NCBI GenBank assembly: GCA_012718935.1
Contig: JAAYBH010000045.1
Span: 1-64,000, forward strand
Length of the DNA: 64,000 bases
DNA from: Clostridiales bacterium
GTDB taxonomy: Bacteria > Bacillota > Clostridia > Oscillospirales > Oscillospiraceae
Direction: 5' to 3'
Under the pieces are notes generated by a model. That model saw nothing but the letters and a program-made list of their open reading frames with translations, had not been told where the DNA came from and made no database searches. Each line of letters opens with the position of its first letter. The stretch's first letter is position 1. The position numbers and the translations under genes were made by a program. Positions 56,803 to 64,000 of this stretch are shown here, one piece after another.

Positions 56803-57770
56803 TGCCCGCTTTGCTTGAGGTTAAAAATCTGAAGAAATATTTCAAGAACCCGGCGGGTATGCTCCATGCCGTCGATGATATTACCTTTACGCTGGATGAT
56901 GGCAAAACGCTCGGTGTCGTCGGCGAGTCCGGCTGCGGAAAGACGACGCTTGGAAGAACCATCATCCACCTCATTGAAGCGACAAGCGGCAAGGTCTTCT
57001 TTGAAGGCAGGGATATCACGAACCCGAAGAAGAAGGAACTGAAGGCAATTCGGGAAGAAATGCAGATCATTTTTCAGGACCCTTACTCGTCTCTCAATCC
57101 GCGCAAGTCCGTCAGCGAAGCCATCATGGAACCCCTGATTATACAGGGCAAGCTGAGCAAAGCCGACATGCTCAGGGAAATGCGCGCAATCATGGACACC
57201 GTCGGCTTGGCCGAGCGTTTTGAGAACTCATACCCCCATGAGCTTGACGGGGGGCGGCGCCAGCGCATCGGCATCGCGCGGGCACTTGCCTTAAAGCCCA
57301 AGTTTATCGTTTGCGACGAGCCCGTGTCGGCGCTGGATGTGTCGATACAGGCGCAGATCATCAACCTGATGCTCGACCTGCAGGAGGAGCGGGGGCTTGC
57401 GTATATGTTCGTCACCCACGACCTGTCCGTCGTCAAGTACATATCAGACGACGTCATGGTCATGTATCTCGGCAACATGGTGGAAAAGGCGGCCTCGGAC
57501 GAACTGTTCGCCAATCCGCTGCATCCTTACACGAAAGCGCTTTTAAGCGCCATACCCGTCCCGGACATCCATGTCAGTGACGAACGCATCATCATGCAGG
57601 GGGAAATCACTTCTCCCATTAACCCGAAGCCCGGATGCCGTTTTATGGCGAGGTGCCAGTACGCGACGGAATCATGCGGCTCTCCGCAGAAGCTTGAAGA
57701 GTACTCCCCGGGTCACTTCGTTTCCTGCTGCAGATGCGGGGAGATCAACGGTGCAAAGGCTATTATATGA
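56802..57770 (+). CDS. ABC ATPase (OppF-like) with altered signature motif, system D
   Basis: A 322-residue ATPase. Walker [11 protein letters not shown], Walker [15 protein letters not shown] and the C-terminal Cys region (CRFMARCQYATESC) are normal. The ABC signature reads [15 protein letters not shown]: the highly conserved Ser of LSGG is Asp here, which would weaken ATP contact at one of the two composite sites. System C has a normal FSGGQ. It is followed by the binding-protein gene after 98 nt. Confidence 0.92.
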   Translation: MPALLEVKNLKKYFKNPAGMLHAVDDITFTLDDGKTLGVVGESGCGKTTLGRTIIHLIEATSGKVFFEGRDITNPKKKELKAIREEMQIIFQDPYSSLNPRKSVSEAIMEPLIIQGKLSKADMLREMRAIMDTVGLAERFENSYPHELDGGRRQRIGIARALALKPKFIVCDEPVSALDVSIQAQIINLMLDLQEERGLAYMFVTHDLSVVKYISDDVMVMYLGNMVEKAASDELFANPLHPYTKALLSAIPVPDIHVSDERIIMQGEITSPINPKPGCRFMARCQYATESCGSPQKLEEYSPGHFVSCCRCGEINGAKAII

Positions 57771-57868
57771 AGTCAAGCATAAAGAAAGGAGGCGGCCAGA
57801 CGGAGTGAAGCGGCGATATTTCCTGTCCATATTTGATAACCATTAAAAATAATGAAGGAGAAATGGAA

Positions 57869-59509
57869 ATGAGAAAATCGTTGAAAACTGTTTTGGCAAT
57901 CCTGCTGTGCTGCGCGATGGCGCTTTCACTCTTTGCCTGCGGCACATCGAAGCCCGCTGCCGGCTCGCCGGGAGCAGATACCACATCTGCAGCTCCCGCG
58001 TCGTCGGGTGCCTCCGCCACATCAGCCGCGCCGGACGCCACCGGACCCAAAGTCTCCGCTAGGGACAGCGTCACGCTCGTCATTACCCAGGACAGAGGTA
58101 CGCTGGATCCTCTGTACACCGTCGGCTGGGACAATCAGCAGTGCATGCGCTGTGTGTACGAACCCCTTTGGGAGTTTGACGAGGACTACGAGAATATGCG
58201 GTTCGTGCTTGCGACAAGCATCGACGATTCCGACCCGCTCAAATGGATCGTCAAGCTCAGGGATGACGTCACCTTCGCCAACGGCAATAAGTTTACGGCC
58301 GACGACGTGGTCTTTTCCCTGTATCTGGCAAACAACAGGAAGGGCGAGCCCCCCTACTTCCTCTACATGGATAACACCGAAACCGGTACCAAGGCGCTGG
58401 ACGACTACACGGTGGAAATCGTCTTTACCCAGTTTAATGTCAGCTATGAAAACAGCTTCGCGACGGTATTAATGGTTGACAAGGAGTCGTACAACGCCGA
58501 CACAGCCGCTTATGAAACGAACGGCACCGGTCCTTACAAGGTGACAGATTACGTCATCCAGAGCAGCCTGGATCTCACGCTGCGCGACGACTATTGGGGT
58601 CAGGTACCGCCCATAAAGAACATCACTTATAAAGTTTTGATGGAAGACGCGCAGAGGGTCAACGCGCTGGAGACCGGTGAGGTCGACGTCAGCGGCGTCC
58701 CGTTCCAGGATGTGGAATACGTCAAGGGAATGGAGGAGCTGTTGGTCCGTGAGCGGCCTGCCCGATCCTGCAGAGCGGTCTATGTTAACGTCACGGATCC
58801 CGACTGTATTTTCTACGACAGCATGGACGCCAGACTCGCGGTTTTCCACGCCATCAACCCGGCATCGGTACTGAAGATCGTTTATAACAACTACGGAGAC
58901 GTCGCGCAGGCGCCGTATACAATGAATGCCGTCGACGCGAATCCGGATGATTTCGGCAAAGGCATATATGGAAGCGGATATGATCCCGAACTGGCCAAGC
59001 AGCTGGCTGAAAGCTCCGGCCTGACAAAGGTGACGCTTCCCTTAATCAACAACGGTACCTCGGACATGGTGACGACATCGGAGCTGGTGCAGCAGGCTCT
59101 CAAGGAGATTGGCGTCAAAGTGGATGTCAAGACGACGGACGCGGGCTCATGGCTGACATACAGATTTGACGATAAATCGTTTGACATGTGCGTTGACTTT
59201 ACCGGCGGCCTGTCCGCGACGGTCGACGCGCCCTTATGGTGGCAGTATGCCGGCAACTGCGGCACTGACACCACGAAGACCCCGGCCGCCGCCGCGCATC
59301 TCCGTGAGCTGACCGATGCGATCGCTATGGAGCCCGACGCGGCAGTGAGGAAGCAAATGGTTTCGGATATATCCAACGAGCTCATTAACCTGAACTATTT
59401 CTACAATTTGGTCGACATGGCTACCTTCCAGGCGTATAATAAGAATCTGGAGCTTCCCCGCATATCAAACAGCTGGATCGATTGGAGCAACGCGTACTGG
59501 ACCGCATAA
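57869..59509 (+). CDS. ABC substrate-binding lipoprotein, SBP family 5 (system D)
   Basis: A 546-residue lipoprotein. The ATG at 57869 (MRKSLKTVLAILL) has AAGGAG 8 nt upstream; the frame starts further upstream. Lipobox LFAC (Cys20) is followed by a Ser/Ala/Pro linker. The mature part has the family 5 signature YTVGWDNQQCMRCVYEPLWE, SDPLKWIVKLRDDVTFANG and GTGPYKVTDY. Family 5 proteins bind peptides, nickel complexes or oligosaccharides; the following glycosidase-like genes favour sugars or glycosides. A hairpin at 59549-59580 separates it from them. Confidence 0.92.
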   Translation: MRKSLKTVLAILLCCAMALSLFACGTSKPAAGSPGADTTSAAPASSGASATSAAPDATGPKVSARDSVTLVITQDRGTLDPLYTVGWDNQQCMRCVYEPLWEFDEDYENMRFVLATSIDDSDPLKWIVKLRDDVTFANGNKFTADDVVFSLYLANNRKGEPPYFLYMDNTETGTKALDDYTVEIVFTQFNVSYENSFATVLMVDKESYNADTAAYETNGTGPYKVTDYVIQSSLDLTLRDDYWGQVPPIKNITYKVLMEDAQRVNALETGEVDVSGVPFQDVEYVKGMEELLVRERPARSCRAVYVNVTDPDCIFYDSMDARLAVFHAINPASVLKIVYNNYGDVAQAPYTMNAVDANPDDFGKGIYGSGYDPELAKQLAESSGLTKVTLPLINNGTSDMVTTSELVQQALKEIGVKVDVKTTDAGSWLTYRFDDKSFDMCVDFTGGLSATVDAPLWWQYAGNCGTDTTKTPAAAAHLRELTDAIAMEPDAAVRKQMVSDISNELINLNYFYNLVDMATFQAYNKNLELPRISNSWIDWSNAYWTA

Positions 59510-59548
59510 CGCTCCAAGCAATTGATCTGAAAGCATAAGCAGGGACCG

Positions 59549-59580
59549 GTATAGGGCGGGCCGAATAGCCTGCCCTATAC
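59549..59580 (+). terminator. Hairpin downstream of system D binding protein
   Basis: A 13-bp stem with one G-U type pair, GTATAGGGCGGGC (59549-59561) and GCCTGCCCTATAC (59568-59580), and a 6-nt loop. No U-tract follows, so it probably works as an attenuator or 3' stabiliser between the binding protein and the glycosidase genes. Confidence 0.6.
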
Positions 59581-59606
59581 GACTTAAAGGAGAAAGGAGA
59601 GACGTC

Positions 59607-61118
59607 ATGGATATCAAGCCGGTCATGTCAAAATTCGGATTTGGACACCGCGGGACAAGGCATATCATCATCGATCAGAGCGGCGAGCTTTGGCTGAAAA
59701 TGGCTCCTGCTGCGCTGGGCGGTTTTTTGCCGATGGGCGCGACCTCCCTGCCCGGCACGCTCCGTGTCGAGCCGCTTGAGGACGGCAAGACGATACCGTT
59801 TACCTACACCGCAACAGAGGGCTCTCTGGAACTGACCACCAAAAAAGGTGCCAAAGTGAAGTTTGCAATTGACAAGGAAGCCCGGGCGCTCAGGATTACC
59901 GGAAACACCGCGCTCCGGCTGAACGGCGTCGAAAGCGCTGCATTTGTGACGACGCTGAAAACTGACGATGGCGTTATGATCAGCGCAGGAACCACCCGCT
60001 ATTTCATCGCAGCGAAAAAAGGCAAAATATCTTTTGACGATTCATGGATCCTGAACCAGTTCCATTCCGTCACCCCTGTGCTCGACGTCGAACCCTCGGA
60101 AGGCGGATTTGAGCTGTATGCTTTCGATTTGCCTGCCGATACGGATGTCCCGGTCGTCGTAAAGACGCTTGACGCGTGTGCGGCCGACAGCAGCGCCGAA
60201 TTCAAAGCATTCCTCGACACCCTTGTGGACATTCCGGCTGAATACAGCGACGTCAAAGAACAGCTCGCGTATCCGATTTGGCTATGCCACAGGGATATGG
60301 GGCGCGGTGCGGAAGTCCTTGTCGCCAACAAGCACGACTCCATACTGACCAATTCGTGGCTCATGTCAATTGCGTCAATGGCGTTCAAGGACGCAAAGAA
60401 AGCGATCGGCATGATTCTCTGCTATCCCGTCGATCTACCGCCGATCGCGGGAATCGCCGCCTGGAGGCTCCTTGAGGACAACATGCTGTGCGACTCCAGG
60501 GGCGAAATATTCAAGGTTTACGAGGCGCTTGAAGCAGCCGCAACAAAATGTGTGAAGGAGCGCACGGCAGACCGGGACGGCCTCAGTTACTATGCTTACC
60601 GCTTTGAGAGCGGGCGGGAGCGGTCGCCGGCGTTCTTCAAGGTCGGAGAGCCTGTGCTGGCGCCCGATCTGAACGCCTATCTGGTCATTGTCAGCGAGGT
60701 GCTCGGGAAGCTTGCAAATATGGAGTATGACGTCGGTGCGGGGCAAAAATGGGAAGCCCGCGCCAAAGCGCTTTTTAGAGCGCTGATTGCTGAGCTCTGG
60801 GACGGCGGCAGCTTTATCGGCAAAAACGCTTATACCGGAGAGTCTTCAGAGCCGGACGAATTCCTCTCGCTGATCCCGATCGTTCTCGGCAGCAGGCTTC
60901 CGCAGGAAATAATCGGCAAGCTCGCAGCCGGAATAACCCCGGACGTCACCGACAGCGCTGCGGGACTTCTGCTTGTCGGCGGTCTGTTTGACGCGGGCCG
61001 GAAGGACGATGCCAGAAAAATCGCGCAAAAAGCACTTGAGGCCGTCCGCAAAAACGGCATCCGGTGCCCGTTCTACGCCGCTTCGCTGCTTGCGCTGGCG
61101 CATAAAGTATTGTTGTAA
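59607..61118 (+). CDS. GH63-like (alpha/alpha) toroid protein, possibly inactive
   Basis: A 503-residue soluble protein with an N-terminal beta-sandwich and a C-terminal helical toroid (DVKEQLAYPIWLCHRDMGRG through YAASLLALAHKVLL). It is a paralog of the next gene: ARAKALFRALIAELWDGG aligns with RAKKLLDTLIAEYWDGE, and LGSRLPQEIIGKL with LGKRLPQNIIDKI. At the catalytic motif the neighbour has HESGWDDSSLF, but this protein has FESGRERSPAF, so the Trp-Asp pair is lost. It may be a non-catalytic subunit or act on another substrate. GGAGA-type ribosome sites precede the ATG. No signal peptide, so it is cytoplasmic. Confidence 0.75.
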   Translation: MDIKPVMSKFGFGHRGTRHIIIDQSGELWLKMAPAALGGFLPMGATSLPGTLRVEPLEDGKTIPFTYTATEGSLELTTKKGAKVKFAIDKEARALRITGNTALRLNGVESAAFVTTLKTDDGVMISAGTTRYFIAAKKGKISFDDSWILNQFHSVTPVLDVEPSEGGFELYAFDLPADTDVPVVVKTLDACAADSSAEFKAFLDTLVDIPAEYSDVKEQLAYPIWLCHRDMGRGAEVLVANKHDSILTNSWLMSIASMAFKDAKKAIGMILCYPVDLPPIAGIAAWRLLEDNMLCDSRGEIFKVYEALEAAATKCVKERTADRDGLSYYAYRFESGRERSPAFFKVGEPVLAPDLNAYLVIVSEVLGKLANMEYDVGAGQKWEARAKALFRALIAELWDGGSFIGKNAYTGESSEPDEFLSLIPIVLGSRLPQEIIGKLAAGITPDVTDSAAGLLLVGGLFDAGRKDDARKIAQKALEAVRKNGIRCPFYAASLLALAHKVLL

Positions 61119-61132
61119 GGGAGGGAGAACGC

Positions 61133-62959
61133 ATGTTTGGAACATATGAAAAATTTAACCTTGTGCGCTGCGCCTTCGCACGCCATGCCTCCAATACGTA
61201 TATTCAAGAGGACTATTATAAGCATGGGCTGCTTCGCCTGGGCAACAACTGGGCCGGCGATTCGGTGAACACCACCGACTTCCTGTTTGACATGAAGCTG
61301 ACAATCGGCGGGACGCCCGTTAAGTATACATATTTTGCAGATGAGGTCTCGTTAACAATGCGCGCTGGAGGTGCAAAGAGCACCGGAGGTGCAGAGAGCA
61401 CCGGAGGTGCTCTTGTTGACATTGCTTTGACCGACCGCTCGCACTTCCGTATTCGCGGTATAAACGCCGGTCTGCGGCTGGAGCTGCGCTCGGCATCAGG
61501 AAACGGCGCCGCCGCCTGCCGGGGTATCTGTGCCTTACCCGACGGCAGCGGCTGGGAGGGCGAGTTCGGACGCTTCGGAAAGCTGTTTTTCAAGGCTATT
61601 ACCGGTAACTACAGCGTCACCTCTGTGTTCGACGACGAAAAGAACGCATATTCCCTCGTCCGTATCGACTTTTTGCCCGATGTCACGACAGGCGTTTTCG
61701 AGGCCGCAATCCATGATTACCGTGACAAGCGGCTTGCCCACGGCGTATACGAGGACTTTGACGCACTGGTCGCGTCTAACCGCGCAGACTTCGCGGCGTT
61801 CAGCGAAATTTATAACGAACCGGCCCCCGGTTACGAGGAACTGGCCAGATACGCCCGCTGGGTTGTCTGGAGCCATCGGACGAAGGCCATCGGCGCGTTC
61901 AAGCAGCCGACCATCCTTTTCCAGAACTCATGGACATCCGTGGCGGCGCCATGGCAGCAGAGCTATAATGCCATGCCGATGCTCTCCGACCCGATGGAAG
62001 CCTGGCGCCTGATCTGTCTGTTTTTCCTCTATCAGGACGAGCGCACCGGGCGCGTTCCGGGCATGATGACGTACACAAGCCCTGCTATGTCCGGGATGCA
62101 GCCCGCGTTTCAGGGCTTTGCGCTGGATTATCTCTTCCGCAAAGTCGGCGACGATTTTATCTCTCCTGAGGACGCGGAACTGATGTACCCGAAAATGGCA
62201 GCGTGGGCCAACTACTGGACGGCTTACCACAACGCAGGTTTCGGCGACGACGTTATCGCGCTCTCAAGCCCGCATGAATCGGGCTGGGACGACTCTTCGC
62301 TGTTCCAGGACGGATTCCCTACAGTTGACCCCTGCGCTATCGCTTTCCAGATTCTGCTGATGGAAGCCGTGGCGCGGCTGGCAAAAAAATCGTCCAGCTA
62401 CAATGATAAGCAGGATGAGTGGATGTTGAGGGCGAAGAAACTGCTCGACACCCTTATTGCGGAGTACTGGGACGGCGAAAAATTTACCGCAAAGGTAAAC
62501 GGAAAGCCGGTCGACTCCCTCAGTCTTGCAAACTTCCAGCCGATCATCCTCGGCAAACGCCTGCCGCAGAATATCATCGACAAGATCGCTGAAAAATTGA
62601 CCGTTGAGGGGCAATGGCTGACAGATATCGGTCTTGCGTCGGAGAGCATGCTGAGCCGGCGCGCAACCTTCGGCATCTCATTCGTCTGCGGGCGCGTCGT
62701 CGGACCCCAGAACATGATTCTGACAGTCGGGCTTCAGGCCGCAGGAAAGCAAAAAGAAGCCGACATGATCGCCCGCCGCTATTGCGACCATTCCGGGCGC
62801 GAGGGCATCATCCTCGGTTATGCGCCGTATAATATTTATAAGGCCAGCGGTAAAACCGCCGATCAGCAGATTCCGCCGATTGGCACCGACGGGTGGCCGT
62901 GGAGCGCGTGGAGCGCCAACTGCATCCTGACAATGACAACGGGAATCATCGGCAAGTAG
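61133..62959 (+). CDS. GH63/MGH1-like glycoside hydrolase
   Basis: A 608-residue cytoplasmic protein with an N-terminal beta domain (1-220) and a C-terminal (alpha/alpha)6 toroid (230-608). Family blocks: ILFQNSWTSVAAPWQQSYNA, then MLSDPMEAWRLICLFFLYQD, SSPHESGWDDSSLFQDGFP (the ESGWDxS catalytic motif of GH63-like enzymes) and GTDGWPWSAWSANCILTM. GH63 enzymes cleave alpha-glucosidic or related bonds by inversion; the exact substrate here is unknown. It follows the system D importer, fitting hydrolysis of an imported glycoside. Codons 77-92 contain an 18-bp direct repeat. Confidence 0.8.
   Translation: MFGTYEKFNLVRCAFARHASNTYIQEDYYKHGLLRLGNNWAGDSVNTTDFLFDMKLTIGGTPVKYTYFADEVSLTMRAGGAKSTGGAESTGGALVDIALTDRSHFRIRGINAGLRLELRSASGNGAAACRGICALPDGSGWEGEFGRFGKLFFKAITGNYSVTSVFDDEKNAYSLVRIDFLPDVTTGVFEAAIHDYRDKRLAHGVYEDFDALVASNRADFAAFSEIYNEPAPGYEELARYARWVVWSHRTKAIGAFKQPTILFQNSWTSVAAPWQQSYNAMPMLSDPMEAWRLICLFFLYQDERTGRVPGMMTYTSPAMSGMQPAFQGFALDYLFRKVGDDFISPEDAELMYPKMAAWANYWTAYHNAGFGDDVIALSSPHESGWDDSSLFQDGFPTVDPCAIAFQILLMEAVARLAKKSSSYNDKQDEWMLRAKKLLDTLIAEYWDGEKFTAKVNGKPVDSLSLANFQPIILGKRLPQNIIDKIAEKLTVEGQWLTDIGLASESMLSRRATFGISFVCGRVVGPQNMILTVGLQAAGKQKEADMIARRYCDHSGREGIILGYAPYNIYKASGKTADQQIPPIGTDGWPWSAWSANCILTMTTGIIGK
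61365..61411 (+). repeat. In-frame 18-bp direct repeat inside GH63-like gene
   Basis: The unit GGAGGTGCAAAGAGCACC is repeated as GGAGGTGCAGAGAGCACC and starts a third time as GGAGGTGCTC. It encodes GGAKSTGGAESTGGA, a flexible loop in the beta domain. The number of units can change by slippage in steps of six residues. Confidence 0.75.
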
Positions 62960-62964
62960 GCGCG

Positions 62965-63933
62965 CTACCTGACACCGAACTCCCTGTAGTGGACGCCGAA
63001 TTTTTTCCTCATGTCATCCAGAGTCTCAGGCTTTGCCGCGCGTTCGGGGTCAAGGGCCAGGACAGATTCCCTGTCGGTCAGGTAGTCATTCCAGCGGGGC
63101 AGACCGCCGACATCGTACATCACTGCATCTTCTAACACCTCGAAGCTGCGCGGGGCATACATGGGGAGTTTTACAAGGCACTCCTGATGCGCAACGAATT
63201 CCTCGGCGTAACACTTGAACTTGACTTTACCTTCCGTTAAATAGTACAGGTCCTGATTGACCGGGTACTTGTACGATTCGGCGTAGAAGCCTTTCTTCAT
63301 CTCAAAGCACCAGAGCTCGCAGAGGCCGGCGTTTTCCCAGCGTCCGGTCAGCATCTTAAACATGGCGCCGTCGAGCTCAAACTGCGCCATAGGGCGCTCC
63401 CTGTGGCGGATGGGCGCGCATTCCTCCGGCGGCACCTCCTTGAAGCTGTGCGGTGGCTCACGGAATGCAAAATCATTGAGCGGCGCTTTATCCTTCGGGA
63501 ATTCCGGATCGTTCAGAAAGTCCGGATTTGTCGTGCGGAGCATTTTGGCGGCGTCCCCGCCCTCGGCATAGGGCAGGTCGTGGAAAAAGCCCCTGTACTT
63601 TACATCCTCATGGAAAAACATGCCATGCGCCTGGTACGGCTGGATAAAGAGAACGCTTCCCGGCTTGATGAACGCTTTCTTGCCTGTTATGTAGATATCC
63701 ATTCCGCCGCTGTCCACAAAGAATGTCTCATAACCGACGACGTGCTCGTGGAAGTGTACGCCTGTATTCGGGCGGGTCGTGTGCATGACGGAATCCGTCA
63801 TACAAAAGTGCCTGCGCGGGCCCTCGGGGAATAGTACGGTTTGCTGATGCTCGCCAATGTACCCGTCCGGGGTCTTGATCTCGAGCGGCCAAATAAAATT
63901 TTTGGGGTCGTTTAAATCATAAAGATACTGCAT
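62965..63933 (-). CDS. Bicupin protein
   Basis: A 322-residue protein with two cupin domains. The first has a complete metal motif, HEHVVGYETFFVDSG (pattern H-x-H-x4-E-x6-G), and the second-motif part KPGSVLFIQPYQAHGMFF with the fourth His. The second domain (about 200-290; FYAESYKYPVNQDLYYLTEG) lacks the full ligand set. It is cytoplasmic. In anaerobes such proteins are often isomerases or epimerases rather than dioxygenases. It is convergent with the GH63-like gene (stop codons 5 nt apart), so it is regulated separately. AAGGAG lies 9 nt before the ATG. Substrate unknown. Confidence 0.82.
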   Translation of the reverse strand: MQYLYDLNDPKNFIWPLEIKTPDGYIGEHQQTVLFPEGPRRHFCMTDSVMHTTRPNTGVHFHEHVVGYETFFVDSGGMDIYITGKKAFIKPGSVLFIQPYQAHGMFFHEDVKYRGFFHDLPYAEGGDAAKMLRTTNPDFLNDPEFPKDKAPLNDFAFREPPHSFKEVPPEECAPIRHRERPMAQFELDGAMFKMLTGRWENAGLCELWCFEMKKGFYAESYKYPVNQDLYYLTEGKVKFKCYAEEFVAHQECLVKLPMYAPRSFEVLEDAVMYDVGGLPRWNDYLTDRESVLALDPERAAKPETLDDMRKKFGVHYREFGVR

Positions 63934-64000
63934 GTTATAACGCTCCTTCTTAATTTATTCTGCAAATGGTAAAAACACCCATTTAATAATTAAGAGCGTA

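Overview
The window looks like the chromosome of an anaerobic, gut- or digester-type Clostridia (Firmicutes), possibly near the Oscillospirales/Lachnospirales. This is inferred from strong AGGAGG ribosome sites, many lipobox lipoproteins, a glycyl radical enzyme, ferredoxin-coupled flavoproteins, corrinoid-type UroD-fold methyltransferases, and no oxygen-dependent enzymes. No rRNA, tRNA, CRISPR array, phage or intact insertion sequence was seen.

Layout. 1-3455 (minus): four secreted or lipoprotein genes of unknown function and a small DUF2442-like gene. 3629-6288: a response regulator convergent with a membrane histidine kinase. 6362-12277: SDR, two esterases, a DUF3237 protein, an iron alcohol dehydrogenase, and two gene remnants (GH51 arabinofuranosidase, GntR regulator). 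12484-21628 (minus): a ribose-type ABC importer followed by an AprA-like flavoprotein, its AprB-like ferredoxin and another FAD oxidoreductase. 22039-29751 (plus, divergent): flavoprotein, glycyl radical enzyme, UroD-fold methyltransferase, a second AprA-like flavoprotein and ferredoxin. 29755-33516: a PucR-type regulator divergent from two more UroD-fold methyltransferases. 33622-42218 (minus): LysR regulator, then ABC importer, Old Yellow Enzyme-type reductase and PhlG-type C-C hydrolase. 42431-48968 (minus): a seven-gene operon of PhlG-type hydrolase, ferredoxin, AprA-like flavoprotein, SDR, 3-hydroxyacyl-CoA-dehydrogenase-like protein, cyclase-family hydrolase and BKACE. 48969-49716: a graveyard of LysR and BKACE fragments. 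49717-59509: two divergent oligopeptide-type ABC systems. 59607-63933: two GH63-like proteins and a bicupin.

Interpretation. The 42431-48968 operon carries the families of the anaerobic phloroglucinol route: reductase (SDR), dihydrophloroglucinol cyclohydrolase (cyclase family), 3-hydroxy-5-oxohexanoate dehydrogenase, and triacetate cleavage (BKACE), headed by a hydrolase of the phloretin/diacetylphloroglucinol hydrolase family. The neighbouring importer operon pairs a second such hydrolase with an enoate-reductase-type OYE, the class to which the flavanone-cleaving reductase of Eubacterium ramulus belongs. The simplest reading is a catabolic island for plant polyphenols (flavonoids or acylphloroglucinols), with esterases and glycosidases trimming substrates. 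The central glycyl radical enzyme, three AprAB-like modules and three MtaA-like proteins have no assignable substrate; they are the best candidates for undescribed chemistry. All substrate assignments are inference from family and context.
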